Made by a program: the position numbers and the translations under genes. A stretch of DNA of 16,659 nucleotides from Acidimicrobiaceae bacterium (lineage in GTDB: Bacteria; Actinomycetota; Acidimicrobiia; Acidimicrobiales; Ilumatobacteraceae), in the NCBI GenBank assembly GCA_947487095.1, contig CANKVI010000010.1:1-16659 (forward strand). Reading direction: 5' to 3'. A model generated the notes under the pieces. The model saw only the letters and a program-made list of their open reading frames with translations, did no database searches and was not told where the DNA came from. Below, in pieces: positions 1 through 6,702 of the stretch; position 1 is the stretch's first letter, and every line of letters starts with the position of its first letter.

Positions 1-119
1 GTTCCTGGGAGGCCGAGGCGTTCACGGAGCACATAGAGCAGGCTTTCGCCAACCCATGAGTCCTGTACTTTGTGTGTTTTTCCATTCACGCGAAGGGAGT
101 AGAACTCATTGGCACTCAT
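1..119 (-). CDS. [2Fe-2S] subunit of a molybdenum hydroxylase (CoxS/XdhC-type), N-terminal fragment
   Basis: Only the first 39 codons are inside the window; the gene runs off the left edge. The translation begins MSANEFYSLRVNGKTHKV and continues with VGESLLYVLRERLGLPG, which is the N-terminal beta-grasp ferredoxin fold typical of small iron-sulfur subunits of xanthine dehydrogenase/CO dehydrogenase-family enzymes. The cysteine motif would lie just past the edge. The ATG shares an ATGA overlap (116-119) with the stop of the FAD-subunit gene, so the two are translationally coupled. By family knowledge it would pass electrons from a molybdopterin subunit to the FAD subunit. It is odd because the large hydroxylase upstream already carries a fused [2Fe-2S] domain, so this subunit may serve a second hydroxylase encoded further left. 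Confidence 0.85.
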   Translation of the reverse strand, partial: MSANEFYSLRVNGKTHKVQDSWVGESLLYVLRERLGLPG

Positions 120-961
120 TGGTAAGCCTTCCTTAACAAGCGTGAAGCGAGAACCGAAATGGCATGTCGTCGGTATTCTGCTGTGCTGCGATGATCGTCA
201 ATTGGTGATGATTCGGCCGCAGCACGTCGTCCAAATTCATTTGCCACATCGAGTGAAATGGATTGGCCAGCAGAGAGATCTTGTGTTGATTTGAGCCATG
301 CCTCAGACTCACGGCATCTAATGATGGTTGGGCCAACGGAGCCGAGCGCTATCCGAACATTGGCATTCTCATGATCAGCAACTAAGCAAGCTGAAGCAAC
401 GGAAATGACCATTGCATTGCGTACACCTACTTTTGAATAGCCCTGCCAACCCTGAACGATAGGGAAATCAATTGCAGTGATGATCTCGTCATGCTGACGC
501 ACGCTGCGTTTTACCCCTGTCATGAAGTCATGAATCGAGACGACACGACTTGAATCGAGCGTGTTCAGATGAATCATTGCATCAAGAGCAAACATCACGG
601 GCAATGTGTCGCCCGCGGGGGAGCAAGTGCCGAGGTTGCCTCCAAGTGAACCTGCCGCCCGGATCTGAGGAGACCCCACAGTGCGCGAAGCTTGAGCCAA
701 TGCAGGAATGGCCGAGAGCACTGGCTCGCCTTCAATGACCGAATAGGGAACGCCCGAACCGATGGTCATGATTCCAGCGGAATCTGTACGAATCGTGCGT
801 AAAGCTTCAACGTCACGAAGGCTCACCATGGTTGTCGGCTTTACATGGTTGAAATTGATTTCAACCATCAGGTCGGTACCGCCTTGGATAAGACGCGCAT
901 CTGCATGCTCGCGCAACGCTGCAAGCGCCGTTGTCAACTCTTTGGCAACGATGACAGTCAT
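116..961 (-). CDS. FAD-binding subunit of a xanthine dehydrogenase-family molybdenum hydroxylase (CoxM/YgfM-like)
   Basis: This 281-residue protein has the expected length of medium, FAD-binding subunits (about 280-290). FAD/pyrophosphate-binding motifs are visible: QGGTD at residues 26-30 and AAGSLGGNLGTCSPAGDTLP at about 102-121. The N-terminal half is the PCMH-type FAD domain and the C-terminal part fits the CO-dehydrogenase flavoprotein C-terminal domain. It should accept electrons from [2Fe-2S] centres and hand them to NAD+ or another acceptor in the cytoplasm. I chose the ATG at 961 because it lies 2 bases after the LLM oxidoreductase stop; a longer in-frame extension to 1036 lies inside that gene and looks unlike the family. 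It sits between the LLM gene and a small iron-sulfur subunit gene, so it could serve the fused hydroxylase upstream, a hydroxylase to the left, or both. Confidence 0.92.
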   Translation of the reverse strand: MTVIVAKELTTALAALREHADARLIQGGTDLMVEINFNHVKPTTMVSLRDVEALRTIRTDSAGIMTIGSGVPYSVIEGEPVLSAIPALAQASRTVGSPQIRAAGSLGGNLGTCSPAGDTLPVMFALDAMIHLNTLDSSRVVSIHDFMTGVKRSVRQHDEIITAIDFPIVQGWQGYSKVGVRNAMVISVASACLVADHENANVRIALGSVGPTIIRCRESEAWLKSTQDLSAGQSISLDVANEFGRRAAAESSPIDDHRSTAEYRRHAISVLASRLLRKAYQ

Positions 962-963
962 TT

Positions 964-2004
964 CTAGTTGCCATCCCAATCTGCGAAAGCATCGATCATT
1001 GCGTGCACGTCGCCAAGTGGATACAAGATCGGGCATGTAGCACCGTTGTTCAAATAGTGACGCACCTGCTCGCGGGCTTCGGCAGGAGTGCCACTAGCTG
1101 TAAGCATTTGCACGATCTCGTCTGGTACCAACTTCGATGCTGCAGTCACTTGTTCGTGTGTTGCAGGCCATGTGAGAACTTCGCCCACCTTGTCAAGCAA
1201 AGACTGGGGAACGCCAGAGGCCTTCATGATGTGTGGTTGCTGGCCAAGATACTGAGTTACCATTTCGCGAGCCATGTCTAACGCGGTCTGACGATCTTCG
1301 TGAACACTGCACACCACAAGCTGAGGTCGATCGATATCTTCAATCTTGCGACCTGCCTTATTCGCACCTGTTTGCAAAGCCTCCATAGCTTGTTTGTTGT
1401 AGTCGGGGGAGACCAAATAATTCAGCACAACTCCATCGGCGATTTCACCTGTGAGTTCCATCATTTGCATTCCGGTAGCGCCAATGTAAATAGGTACGTC
1501 CTTTGCACGACGATCCTGATACACGTAGTCAAGTTCGATTCCATCGAAGTGCACGAACTCGCCTTTGAAGGTGACATTCTCGTTATGCAATAGCGCGCGC
1601 ACAGCAGTAACGATCTCACGCATTGCACGAAGTGGCTTCGCGCGCGAGATCCCAACTTTCTGAGCCAATGGATCCCACCAGGCTCCGATACCCAAAATGA
1701 CTCGACCAGGTGCAAGGTCATCAAGAGTGGAAAACGTGGCAGCTAGACGAGCCGGATTGCGGCTCCAACAGTCAACAACTCCCGAACCAACTTTGATGTT
1801 GTTGGTTACTGAAGCAAATGCCGCCATCGGAACAGTTGCCTCGCGCACCAATCTGCTTTCTGCCTGCCATACGGCTTCGAAACCCTTTGACTCTGCGTAT
1901 TGCGCGAATGCCATACCCTCACGGATGGGGTGAGCGTCCTGCAGATAAATGGCCATACGCGCCTTGCCGGTCTGCGGATTGATTGCTGCTGCGGGAATGC
2001 TCAT
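964..2004 (-). CDS. LLM-class (Mer-like, probably F420-dependent) flavin oxidoreductase
   Basis: This 346-residue protein is of the luciferase-like monooxygenase superfamily and closest in style to methylene-tetrahydromethanopterin reductase-like F420-dependent oxidoreductases. Visible signatures are [11 protein letters not shown] (16-26), [16 protein letters not shown] (97-112) and [20 protein letters not shown] (172-191). The fold is a TIM barrel that binds F420 or FMN. The ATG at 2004 overlaps the TGA of the aminohydrolase gene (ATGA, 2001-2004), which fixes the start and shows coupling. Its true substrate cannot be read from sequence. Inside a hydroxylase/deaminase operon it may reduce or oxygenate a ring intermediate, a role analogous to, but not homologous in detail with, the pyrimidine oxygenase RutA. 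Choice between F420 and FMN as cofactor is open. Confidence 0.9.
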   Translation of the reverse strand: MSIPAAAINPQTGKARMAIYLQDAHPIREGMAFAQYAESKGFEAVWQAESRLVREATVPMAAFASVTNNIKVGSGVVDCWSRNPARLAATFSTLDDLAPGRVILGIGAWWDPLAQKVGISRAKPLRAMREIVTAVRALLHNENVTFKGEFVHFDGIELDYVYQDRRAKDVPIYIGATGMQMMELTGEIADGVVLNYLVSPDYNKQAMEALQTGANKAGRKIEDIDRPQLVVCSVHEDRQTALDMAREMVTQYLGQQPHIMKASGVPQSLLDKVGEVLTWPATHEQVTAASKLVPDEIVQMLTASGTPAEAREQVRHYLNNGATCPILYPLGDVHAMIDAFADWDGN

Positions 2005-3071
2005 GCTTCTAACCTTTCAAACAATCTTTGCGCTTGTTCACGTGCTTTTGATCGAACTTCTTGTACATCTATGCGTGTCAATTTGCCATCTTCAAGCACG
2101 CGCTCATCGTCAACATCCACAGTGATCACCTGCATGTCGGTGGTGAAGGCGGTGTGCCATGAGCTATCCATACTGTCGTATGACCAAACAACTTTGTCGT
2201 TCTTCGCCTCTGGGAAGAATTGATAGTTGTTGTTAAGCCACGAGTCGACAACTGTTGGATTCTGAGTGACGTCGTATTCGCGAAGACGAACATAAGCGAG
2301 GCGCGATTCCTCCATCATGTTTGCTCCAATGCCGTCTGTTCCCAGAAGAATTGGGTTAGGACGCTCTGTGGGCTTTGCGTATCCAACTGAGTTGTTCATA
2401 TTTGAACGAGGGTTGTGAACGATCGAACCCCTGAGACTTCGATCCAAATGCACCGCATGCACGAGTAGCCAGTCGTCCTGGGCTAGAGACTCAAGACGTG
2501 ATCCAGCATCTAGATCGTCAATGCCTTCGGCAACATGAATGTGCACACCTACGCCTAATGATGAAGCAAGAGCAGCGGCTTCACTTAGGGTTTCGTCTCC
2601 ACAGGTAAACGCTGCGTGAACGCCAATCATCCCCCGACCACCGCTTTTAATGAATGCGAAACCTTCATCAAGACCACGTCGGGCTGCAGATGTCATTTTC
2701 ACAGAGCGATCGACACTCGAATGCAGTTTCCCGTCGTTGTCCCATCTATCGGTAACGCCGTAGCTTGTGTTCACCCGTACGCCAACATCGCGACATGCCT
2801 TGGAAATAGTGGCGAGAGATCCTTCAATTGCGTTGGGCGATTCATGGTGATCAATGATGCATGTTGTTCCGCTTGCAAGTGCTTCGGCGGCTCCAAGTGC
2901 TGCAGACCAATAGATCATGTCGAGATCAAGCGCAGCATCAATTCGCCACCAAATGTTTTCAAGAATGGAGATGAATGATTCGGTGGCTCCACGCGGTGCT
3001 GGAATTCCGCGAGCAAGGGAACTGTAGAGATGATGATGAGCACAGACCATCCCTGGAGTTGTGTTCGTCAT
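2001..3071 (-). CDS. SsnA-like metal-dependent aminohydrolase, shortened N-terminus
   Basis: This 356-residue amidohydrolase-superfamily protein resembles SsnA, guanine deaminase and cytosine deaminase-like enzymes. Metal-site motifs in order are AHHH (HxH, 11-14), GVHAAFT (H152), HIHVAE (177-182), VHAVHLD (204-210), [15 protein letters not shown] (217-231) and GTDGIG (D246). SsnA-like traits include the RGI plus [11 protein letters not shown] region (21-49) and [17 protein letters not shown] (72-88). The ATG at 3071 follows the hydroxylase stop by 2 bases, and the 3' end overlaps the LLM gene by ATGA. Remembered SsnA proteins are about 440 residues; here the usual 50-60 residues of the N-terminal beta domain are missing, because the protein starts almost at PGMVCAHHH. 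An in-frame extension to 3125 lies inside the hydroxylase gene and does not look like that domain. The role is inferred as deamination or hydrolysis of a ring amidine. Confidence 0.87.
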   Translation of the reverse strand: MTNTTPGMVCAHHHLYSSLARGIPAPRGATESFISILENIWWRIDAALDLDMIYWSAALGAAEALASGTTCIIDHHESPNAIEGSLATISKACRDVGVRVNTSYGVTDRWDNDGKLHSSVDRSVKMTSAARRGLDEGFAFIKSGGRGMIGVHAAFTCGDETLSEAAALASSLGVGVHIHVAEGIDDLDAGSRLESLAQDDWLLVHAVHLDRSLRGSIVHNPRSNMNNSVGYAKPTERPNPILLGTDGIGANMMEESRLAYVRLREYDVTQNPTVVDSWLNNNYQFFPEAKNDKVVWSYDSMDSSWHTAFTTDMQVITVDVDDERVLEDGKLTRIDVQEVRSKAREQAQRLFERLEA

Positions 3072-3073
3072 AC

Positions 3074-5659
3074 TTAGTCCTCGGTGCTCGAATCGTCGCG
3101 CTTCATCGGCAACTTTGAACGCCACACGCCATCAAAGTCGTACAATGCTGAGGCAACTGCTCCAGCGGTTGGAACCAATCCGATTTCACCAACGCCTTTA
3201 ATTCCGTATGGAGAATTTGGCTGAGCCGATTCGACGAGTTGTACCGAAATCTTCGGTACGTCTTTTGCTCGAAGGATTCCTAGGCTGCGCAAAGTTTTGT
3301 TCAGTGGGAAACCCGTCTCAGGGTCGCTAGGGAAGTCTTCGCTTAGTGCATAGCCGAGCCCCATGTGGACTGAGCCTTCAATTTGCCCTTCGCAGAGTTG
3401 CGGGTTAACTGCTCGACCAACATCGTGGGCTGCAACAACGTGTTCGATCTTTCCTGTTTCGCGATCGATAACCACCATCTGTGCTGCGTATCCAAAAGTG
3501 GAGTGAATGATTGGGTTTTCCACACCGGGTTCGCCAAGTTTGGTTGTCCAGTCAACCCGGTATTCACCAAAGTGATCTACACCAACTTCGCAATTGGCAG
3601 CACGCGCTGCCTCACAAGCAGCCTTAACTGCACCAGCACCCATGAGAGTTCCGCGTGAGCCGGTTGTTTGGCCAAGTCCGAGTTCGCGAGTCGTGTCAAC
3701 AATGACATCGATGAGTGAACCGTCTACGCCGAGTTCTTCGACCGCCACTTGCTGTGCAACAGTGTTGATTCCTTGGCCCATTTCGGTCCAACCATGACGA
3801 ACTTCAATTCGTCCATCGTGTTTAAAATGCACAACCGCCCGAGTGATCTCTTTAAAGCCATTTCCGAGACCGCTGTTTTTCAGACCTAGACCAAGGCCGA
3901 TTGCTTTACCCGACGATCGAGCTTCGTCGTATGCCGGCTTGATTGCGTCGAGACACTTTGATGCACCAAGGCATCCATCGTCCATGATTTGTCCAGGACC
4001 CCACACCATTCCGGGCATGATGACGTTTGCACGGCGAATTGACCATCCGTCAATTCCAACTTTTTCAGCTAAACGATCGAGCACACCCTCCATCGCAAAT
4101 TGTGCTTGGTTTGCGCCAAAACCACGGAAGGCTCCACACACGGGATTATTGGTGCGAACCGCAATGGCTTCAACATCAATGTTTGGCACTTGATATGGGC
4201 CACTGGCGTGACCAGCCATACGTTCAAGTACTTTCATGCCAACGCTGGCATACGCGCCGCTGTCACCAATCGCACGCACATGCAATGCGAGAATCTTGCC
4301 GTCAGCATCGCAACCAATTTTGTACGACATGTCAATGGGGTGCCGTTTGGCGTGCATGAGGAAGCTTTCCTCTCGCGAAAGCGTGCACTTCACTGGGACC
4401 TGCAGTAACCATGCAGCAAGTGATGCATGAGCTTGATTACTCATGTCTTCTTTGCCGCCAAAGGCTCCACCGTTGGTGATCAATTCGACAGTTACTTGCT
4501 CATTGGACAGTCCAAGCAGCTTTGCAATGTCGTTGCGGTCGTCCCAAATACCTTGACCACCTGAATACACATGAAGGCGAGTGCCATCTTCGGAAGGAAC
4601 GGCGAGTGTGCTCTCTGGCTCCAGAAAAGCATGTTCAATTCTTTGAGTGCTGAAGTCCTGTTCGACGATGTGCGCACACTGAGTAAAGGCTGCATCAACG
4701 TCTCCACGTTTATAGGTGCTGGTGCTCAAAACATTTGATTGCGTCTTCCATACCGCAATCTCTTCGCTGTCAATTGCAAGACGCGGATTCGTGATTGGCT
4801 TCAACACGTCGTATTGCACTTCAATCAAATCGGCTGCTGCGCGAGCGGTTATCCGGTCATGTGCAACTACAACAGCCAGAACATCTCCCGCATATGACGT
4901 ATATCCACCAACGGGAATCATGACTGGCCAGTCTTTATAGATGATGCCCACCATCAGTTCGCCTGGTATGTCTGCTGCAGTGAACACGGCTGTGACTCCG
5001 CTCATGGCGAGAGCTTTCGAGCTGTCAATGCCGATTACCTTTGCTCGCGCATGCTTCGTGAAATGTAAAGAAGCATGCAGCATTCCGTCAATGCGTATGT
5101 CGTCAACGTAACCACGATCACCAAGAGCGAGTTCTTGAGCTTCGTACTTGACGCTTCGCGATCCAATTCCGCCAACCTGTGGCAACTCTGGGGTAACACC
5201 CTGTGCAACCATCTCGATTGCATCCAAAACCTTTACGTAGCCAGTGCATCGACATAGGTGAGCGCCGAGATGGCGGGCCATGTCTTCGCGCTTAAGGTCT
5301 GCGCCTTTTTTGTCCACCTGTGCCTTCGCACGAACAACAATGCCGGGAATACAGAATCCACATTGCAATCCACCACAAGCAGCAAATGCATCTGAATACT
5401 TCTTGCGTTCTGACTCGTCGATGCCTTCAAGAGTCGTAACTTCACCGCCGGCAACTTTTTCCAAGCTTGTTTGACAACTCACCACAGCCTTGCCGTTTAC
5501 AAATACGGTGCAACAACCACACTGTCCACTTGGTGAGCACCCGTCCTTGGGTGAAGTGATGTTGAGCTCTTCGCGCAGGGCAGAAAGCAGATGGGGATGG
5601 TCGCTCCGCACACTGACGGGGACGCCGTTCGCCACAAACTGAATCAGAGTGTCTTCCAT
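3074..5659 (-). CDS. Fused [2Fe-2S]/molybdopterin hydroxylase, XdhD/xanthine dehydrogenase type
   Basis: This 861-residue protein joins an iron-sulfur domain to the molybdopterin-binding domain. The plant-type cluster uses C41, C47, C50 and C62 (GCSPSGQCGCC, with C-x5-C-x2-C spacing); the second uses C100, C103, C136 and C138 (LQCGFCIPG, HLCRCTGY). The molybdenum domain shows HAFLEPES (343-350), GGAFGGKED (398-406), GAFRGFG (509-515), TEMGQG, TTGSRGT and KGVGEIGL, where E825 is the expected catalytic base (bovine E1261). E404 and R480 align by hand with bovine XDH E802 and R880, which bind the purine ring. Fused architecture is known from E. coli XdhD and the selenium-dependent XDH family; I see no in-frame TGA and cannot judge labile selenium. 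The ATG at 5659 has a strong AAGGGG ribosome site (5665-5670). It heads a tight operon with the aminohydrolase, LLM, FAD and [2Fe-2S] genes. Confidence 0.93.
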   Translation of the reverse strand: MEDTLIQFVANGVPVSVRSDHPHLLSALREELNITSPKDGCSPSGQCGCCTVFVNGKAVVSCQTSLEKVAGGEVTTLEGIDESERKKYSDAFAACGGLQCGFCIPGIVVRAKAQVDKKGADLKREDMARHLGAHLCRCTGYVKVLDAIEMVAQGVTPELPQVGGIGSRSVKYEAQELALGDRGYVDDIRIDGMLHASLHFTKHARAKVIGIDSSKALAMSGVTAVFTAADIPGELMVGIIYKDWPVMIPVGGYTSYAGDVLAVVVAHDRITARAAADLIEVQYDVLKPITNPRLAIDSEEIAVWKTQSNVLSTSTYKRGDVDAAFTQCAHIVEQDFSTQRIEHAFLEPESTLAVPSEDGTRLHVYSGGQGIWDDRNDIAKLLGLSNEQVTVELITNGGAFGGKEDMSNQAHASLAAWLLQVPVKCTLSREESFLMHAKRHPIDMSYKIGCDADGKILALHVRAIGDSGAYASVGMKVLERMAGHASGPYQVPNIDVEAIAVRTNNPVCGAFRGFGANQAQFAMEGVLDRLAEKVGIDGWSIRRANVIMPGMVWGPGQIMDDGCLGASKCLDAIKPAYDEARSSGKAIGLGLGLKNSGLGNGFKEITRAVVHFKHDGRIEVRHGWTEMGQGINTVAQQVAVEELGVDGSLIDVIVDTTRELGLGQTTGSRGTLMGAGAVKAACEAARAANCEVGVDHFGEYRVDWTTKLGEPGVENPIIHSTFGYAAQMVVIDRETGKIEHVVAAHDVGRAVNPQLCEGQIEGSVHMGLGYALSEDFPSDPETGFPLNKTLRSLGILRAKDVPKISVQLVESAQPNSPYGIKGVGEIGLVPTAGAVASALYDFDGVWRSKLPMKRDDSSTED

Positions 5660-5664
5660 GCCCG

Positions 5665-5670
5665 CCCCTT
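5665..5670 (-). promoter_or_regulatory. Strong Shine-Dalgarno site of the fused hydroxylase gene
   Basis: On the minus strand AAGGGG is followed by 5 bases (CGGGC) and ATG at 5659. This decides the start against an upstream in-frame extension of 64 codons that reaches back into the nitrilase gene. It contrasts with the leaderless-looking starts of most other unit-head genes in the window. Confidence 0.75.
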
Positions 5671-5680
5671 CGCAAATTTC

Positions 5681-5699
5681 TAGGTTTACCATACACCTA
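5681..5699 (-). promoter_or_regulatory. Imperfect palindrome over a candidate -10 box, upstream of the fused hydroxylase gene
   Basis: TAGGTTTACCATACACCTA reads as a palindrome with 7 of 9 base pairs matching around the centre. On the minus strand it contains TATGGT (5688-5693), a TANNNT -10 candidate that would start transcription about 22 bases before the ATG and leave room for the Shine-Dalgarno site. An operator function for a dimeric repressor is inferred. Confidence 0.4.
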
Positions 5700-5711
5700 T
5701 TGGGTTTGGGA

Positions 5712-5726
5712 TTTACAGAATGTAAA
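5712..5726 (-). promoter_or_regulatory. Perfect 6-3-6 palindrome (TTTACA-N3-TGTAAA), possible operator
   Basis: The 74-base gap between the nitrilase and fused hydroxylase genes contains TTTACAGAATGTAAA, with perfect 6-base arms around a 3-base centre. It covers the place where a -35 box would sit relative to the TATGGT -10 candidate at 5688-5693. It shares the TTTAC half with the neighbouring palindrome 27 bases away. It looks like a transcription-factor site; no regulator gene lies in the window. Confidence 0.4.
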
Positions 5727-5733
5727 AAAGCCC

Positions 5734-6660
5734 CTAGTCGGCGACGATGGCTCCGCGCTGTCCAGTGATGCGTTGGTATACCTCTGGTCGGCGATAGCGG
5801 TCGAAATCGAACAGGGTGTTCTTGTACTGGTAGCACCAATCCAAGTCGCATGCCGCAACAGCAATCTCATCGCCATTGCTCTTTGTCTTGGCGAGGATTT
5901 CGCCTGAAGGTCCAATAATGCTGGAATCGGCAAGGCTGTCGACGCCTTCCTCGATGCCACCCTTGGCCACGCCTACAACGAAAGTCCCATTCTGATAGGC
6001 GCCACTCTGCATAACGAGTGCGTTGTGGAATCCGGCCAGGACATCCTGCGATGGATCTGGAACGTAATGGAGGGGTGTGTTGTATCCGCACAGAATCATT
6101 TCGACACCTTGCAAACCCATCTCGCGATACGTTTCTGGCCAGCGCCGATCGTTGCAAATCATCATGCCAACGCGACCACCAAATGCTTTCCACACACCGA
6201 AGCCTTCGTTGCTTGGAGTGAAGTAGTAGCGCTCAGCGTGTTGAAACGGTCGATCTGGTTCGTGCTCTTCGTGTCCAGGGATGTGTACCTTGCGATACTT
6301 TGCGACAACTGAACCATCCTTCTCAACCAAAATCTGTGTGTTGAAACGTTGCCCATCAGATGTGAGTTCGGCGTAACCAAGAGAGAAACCAATGTGCAAT
6401 CGTTTTGCTTCATCGAACAGCGGCTGAGTTGCAGCATTTGGCATCGATGTTTCGTACCAGTGATCTGCTTCGCTGATGTTCTGAACAAACCATCGTGGGA
6501 AGAATGTGGTGAGGGCCAACTCCGGGAATACCACAAGGTCGCACCCAGCAGTTGATGCCTGTCGCAACAGAACGATCATTCGTTCCACACATGATTCACG
6601 TGAATCGTCACGCTGAATTGGTCCTAATTGAGCTGCTGCGACGGTGACGATTCTTGTCAT
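5734..6660 (-). CDS. N-carbamoyl-D-amino acid hydrolase-like amidase (nitrilase superfamily)
   Basis: This 308-residue cytoplasmic amidase of the carbon-nitrogen hydrolase family has the catalytic triad E47 (PELALTTFFPRW), K124 (KYRKVHIPGH) and C169 (MMICNDRRWPET). Other motifs typical of Agrobacterium-type D-carbamoylase (about 304 residues) are GYAEL, DRPFQHAERYYF, CGYNTPLH and SGAYQNG. The expected reaction is hydrolysis of an N-carbamoyl group to amine, CO2 and ammonia. Beta-ureidopropionase-type activity is possible, but the motif set favours the D-carbamoylase branch. TAGGCT at 6668-6673 lies 7 bases before the ATG, so the gene may have its own leaderless promoter, although it is only 42 bases below the M20 hydrolase gene. 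With the hydroxylase and aminohydrolase genes downstream it likely acts late in heterocycle breakdown. Confidence 0.9.
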   Translation of the reverse strand: MTRIVTVAAAQLGPIQRDDSRESCVERMIVLLRQASTAGCDLVVFPELALTTFFPRWFVQNISEADHWYETSMPNAATQPLFDEAKRLHIGFSLGYAELTSDGQRFNTQILVEKDGSVVAKYRKVHIPGHEEHEPDRPFQHAERYYFTPSNEGFGVWKAFGGRVGMMICNDRRWPETYREMGLQGVEMILCGYNTPLHYVPDPSQDVLAGFHNALVMQSGAYQNGTFVVGVAKGGIEEGVDSLADSSIIGPSGEILAKTKSNGDEIAVAACDLDWCYQYKNTLFDFDRYRRPEVYQRITGQRGAIVAD

Positions 6661-6667
6661 GACGATG

Positions 6668-6673
6668 AGCCTA
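6668..6673 (-). promoter_or_regulatory. Candidate -10 box (TAGGCT) for leaderless nitrilase transcript
   Basis: TANNNT element 7 bases upstream of the ATG at 6660 on the minus strand, with no Shine-Dalgarno sequence between them. One of eight such placements in this window. Confidence 0.45.
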
Positions 6674-6702
6674 ATTGTTCACGCGAGGGCTAGATGGAAG
6701 TG

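Noticed and set aside
962..1036. 25-codon upstream extension of the FAD subunit
   Set aside because: It overlaps the end of the LLM gene in another frame; the family-like N-terminus starts at 961.
3074..5659. Selenocysteine in the fused hydroxylase
   Set aside because: The frame is open without internal TGA; any selenium would be a labile cofactor, which sequence cannot show.
5721..5736. GGGGC followed by six T's on the minus strand, possible intrinsic terminator after the nitrilase gene
   Set aside because: Only about a 4-base stem can be formed upstream of the T-run, and the operon continues in the same direction; the stretch is better explained as part of the hydroxylase promoter region.
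5660..5851. 64-codon in-frame N-terminal extension of the fused hydroxylase
   Set aside because: It runs back into the nitrilase coding region, looks unlike any iron-sulfur subunit N-terminus, and a strong AAGGGG site marks the ATG at 5659.
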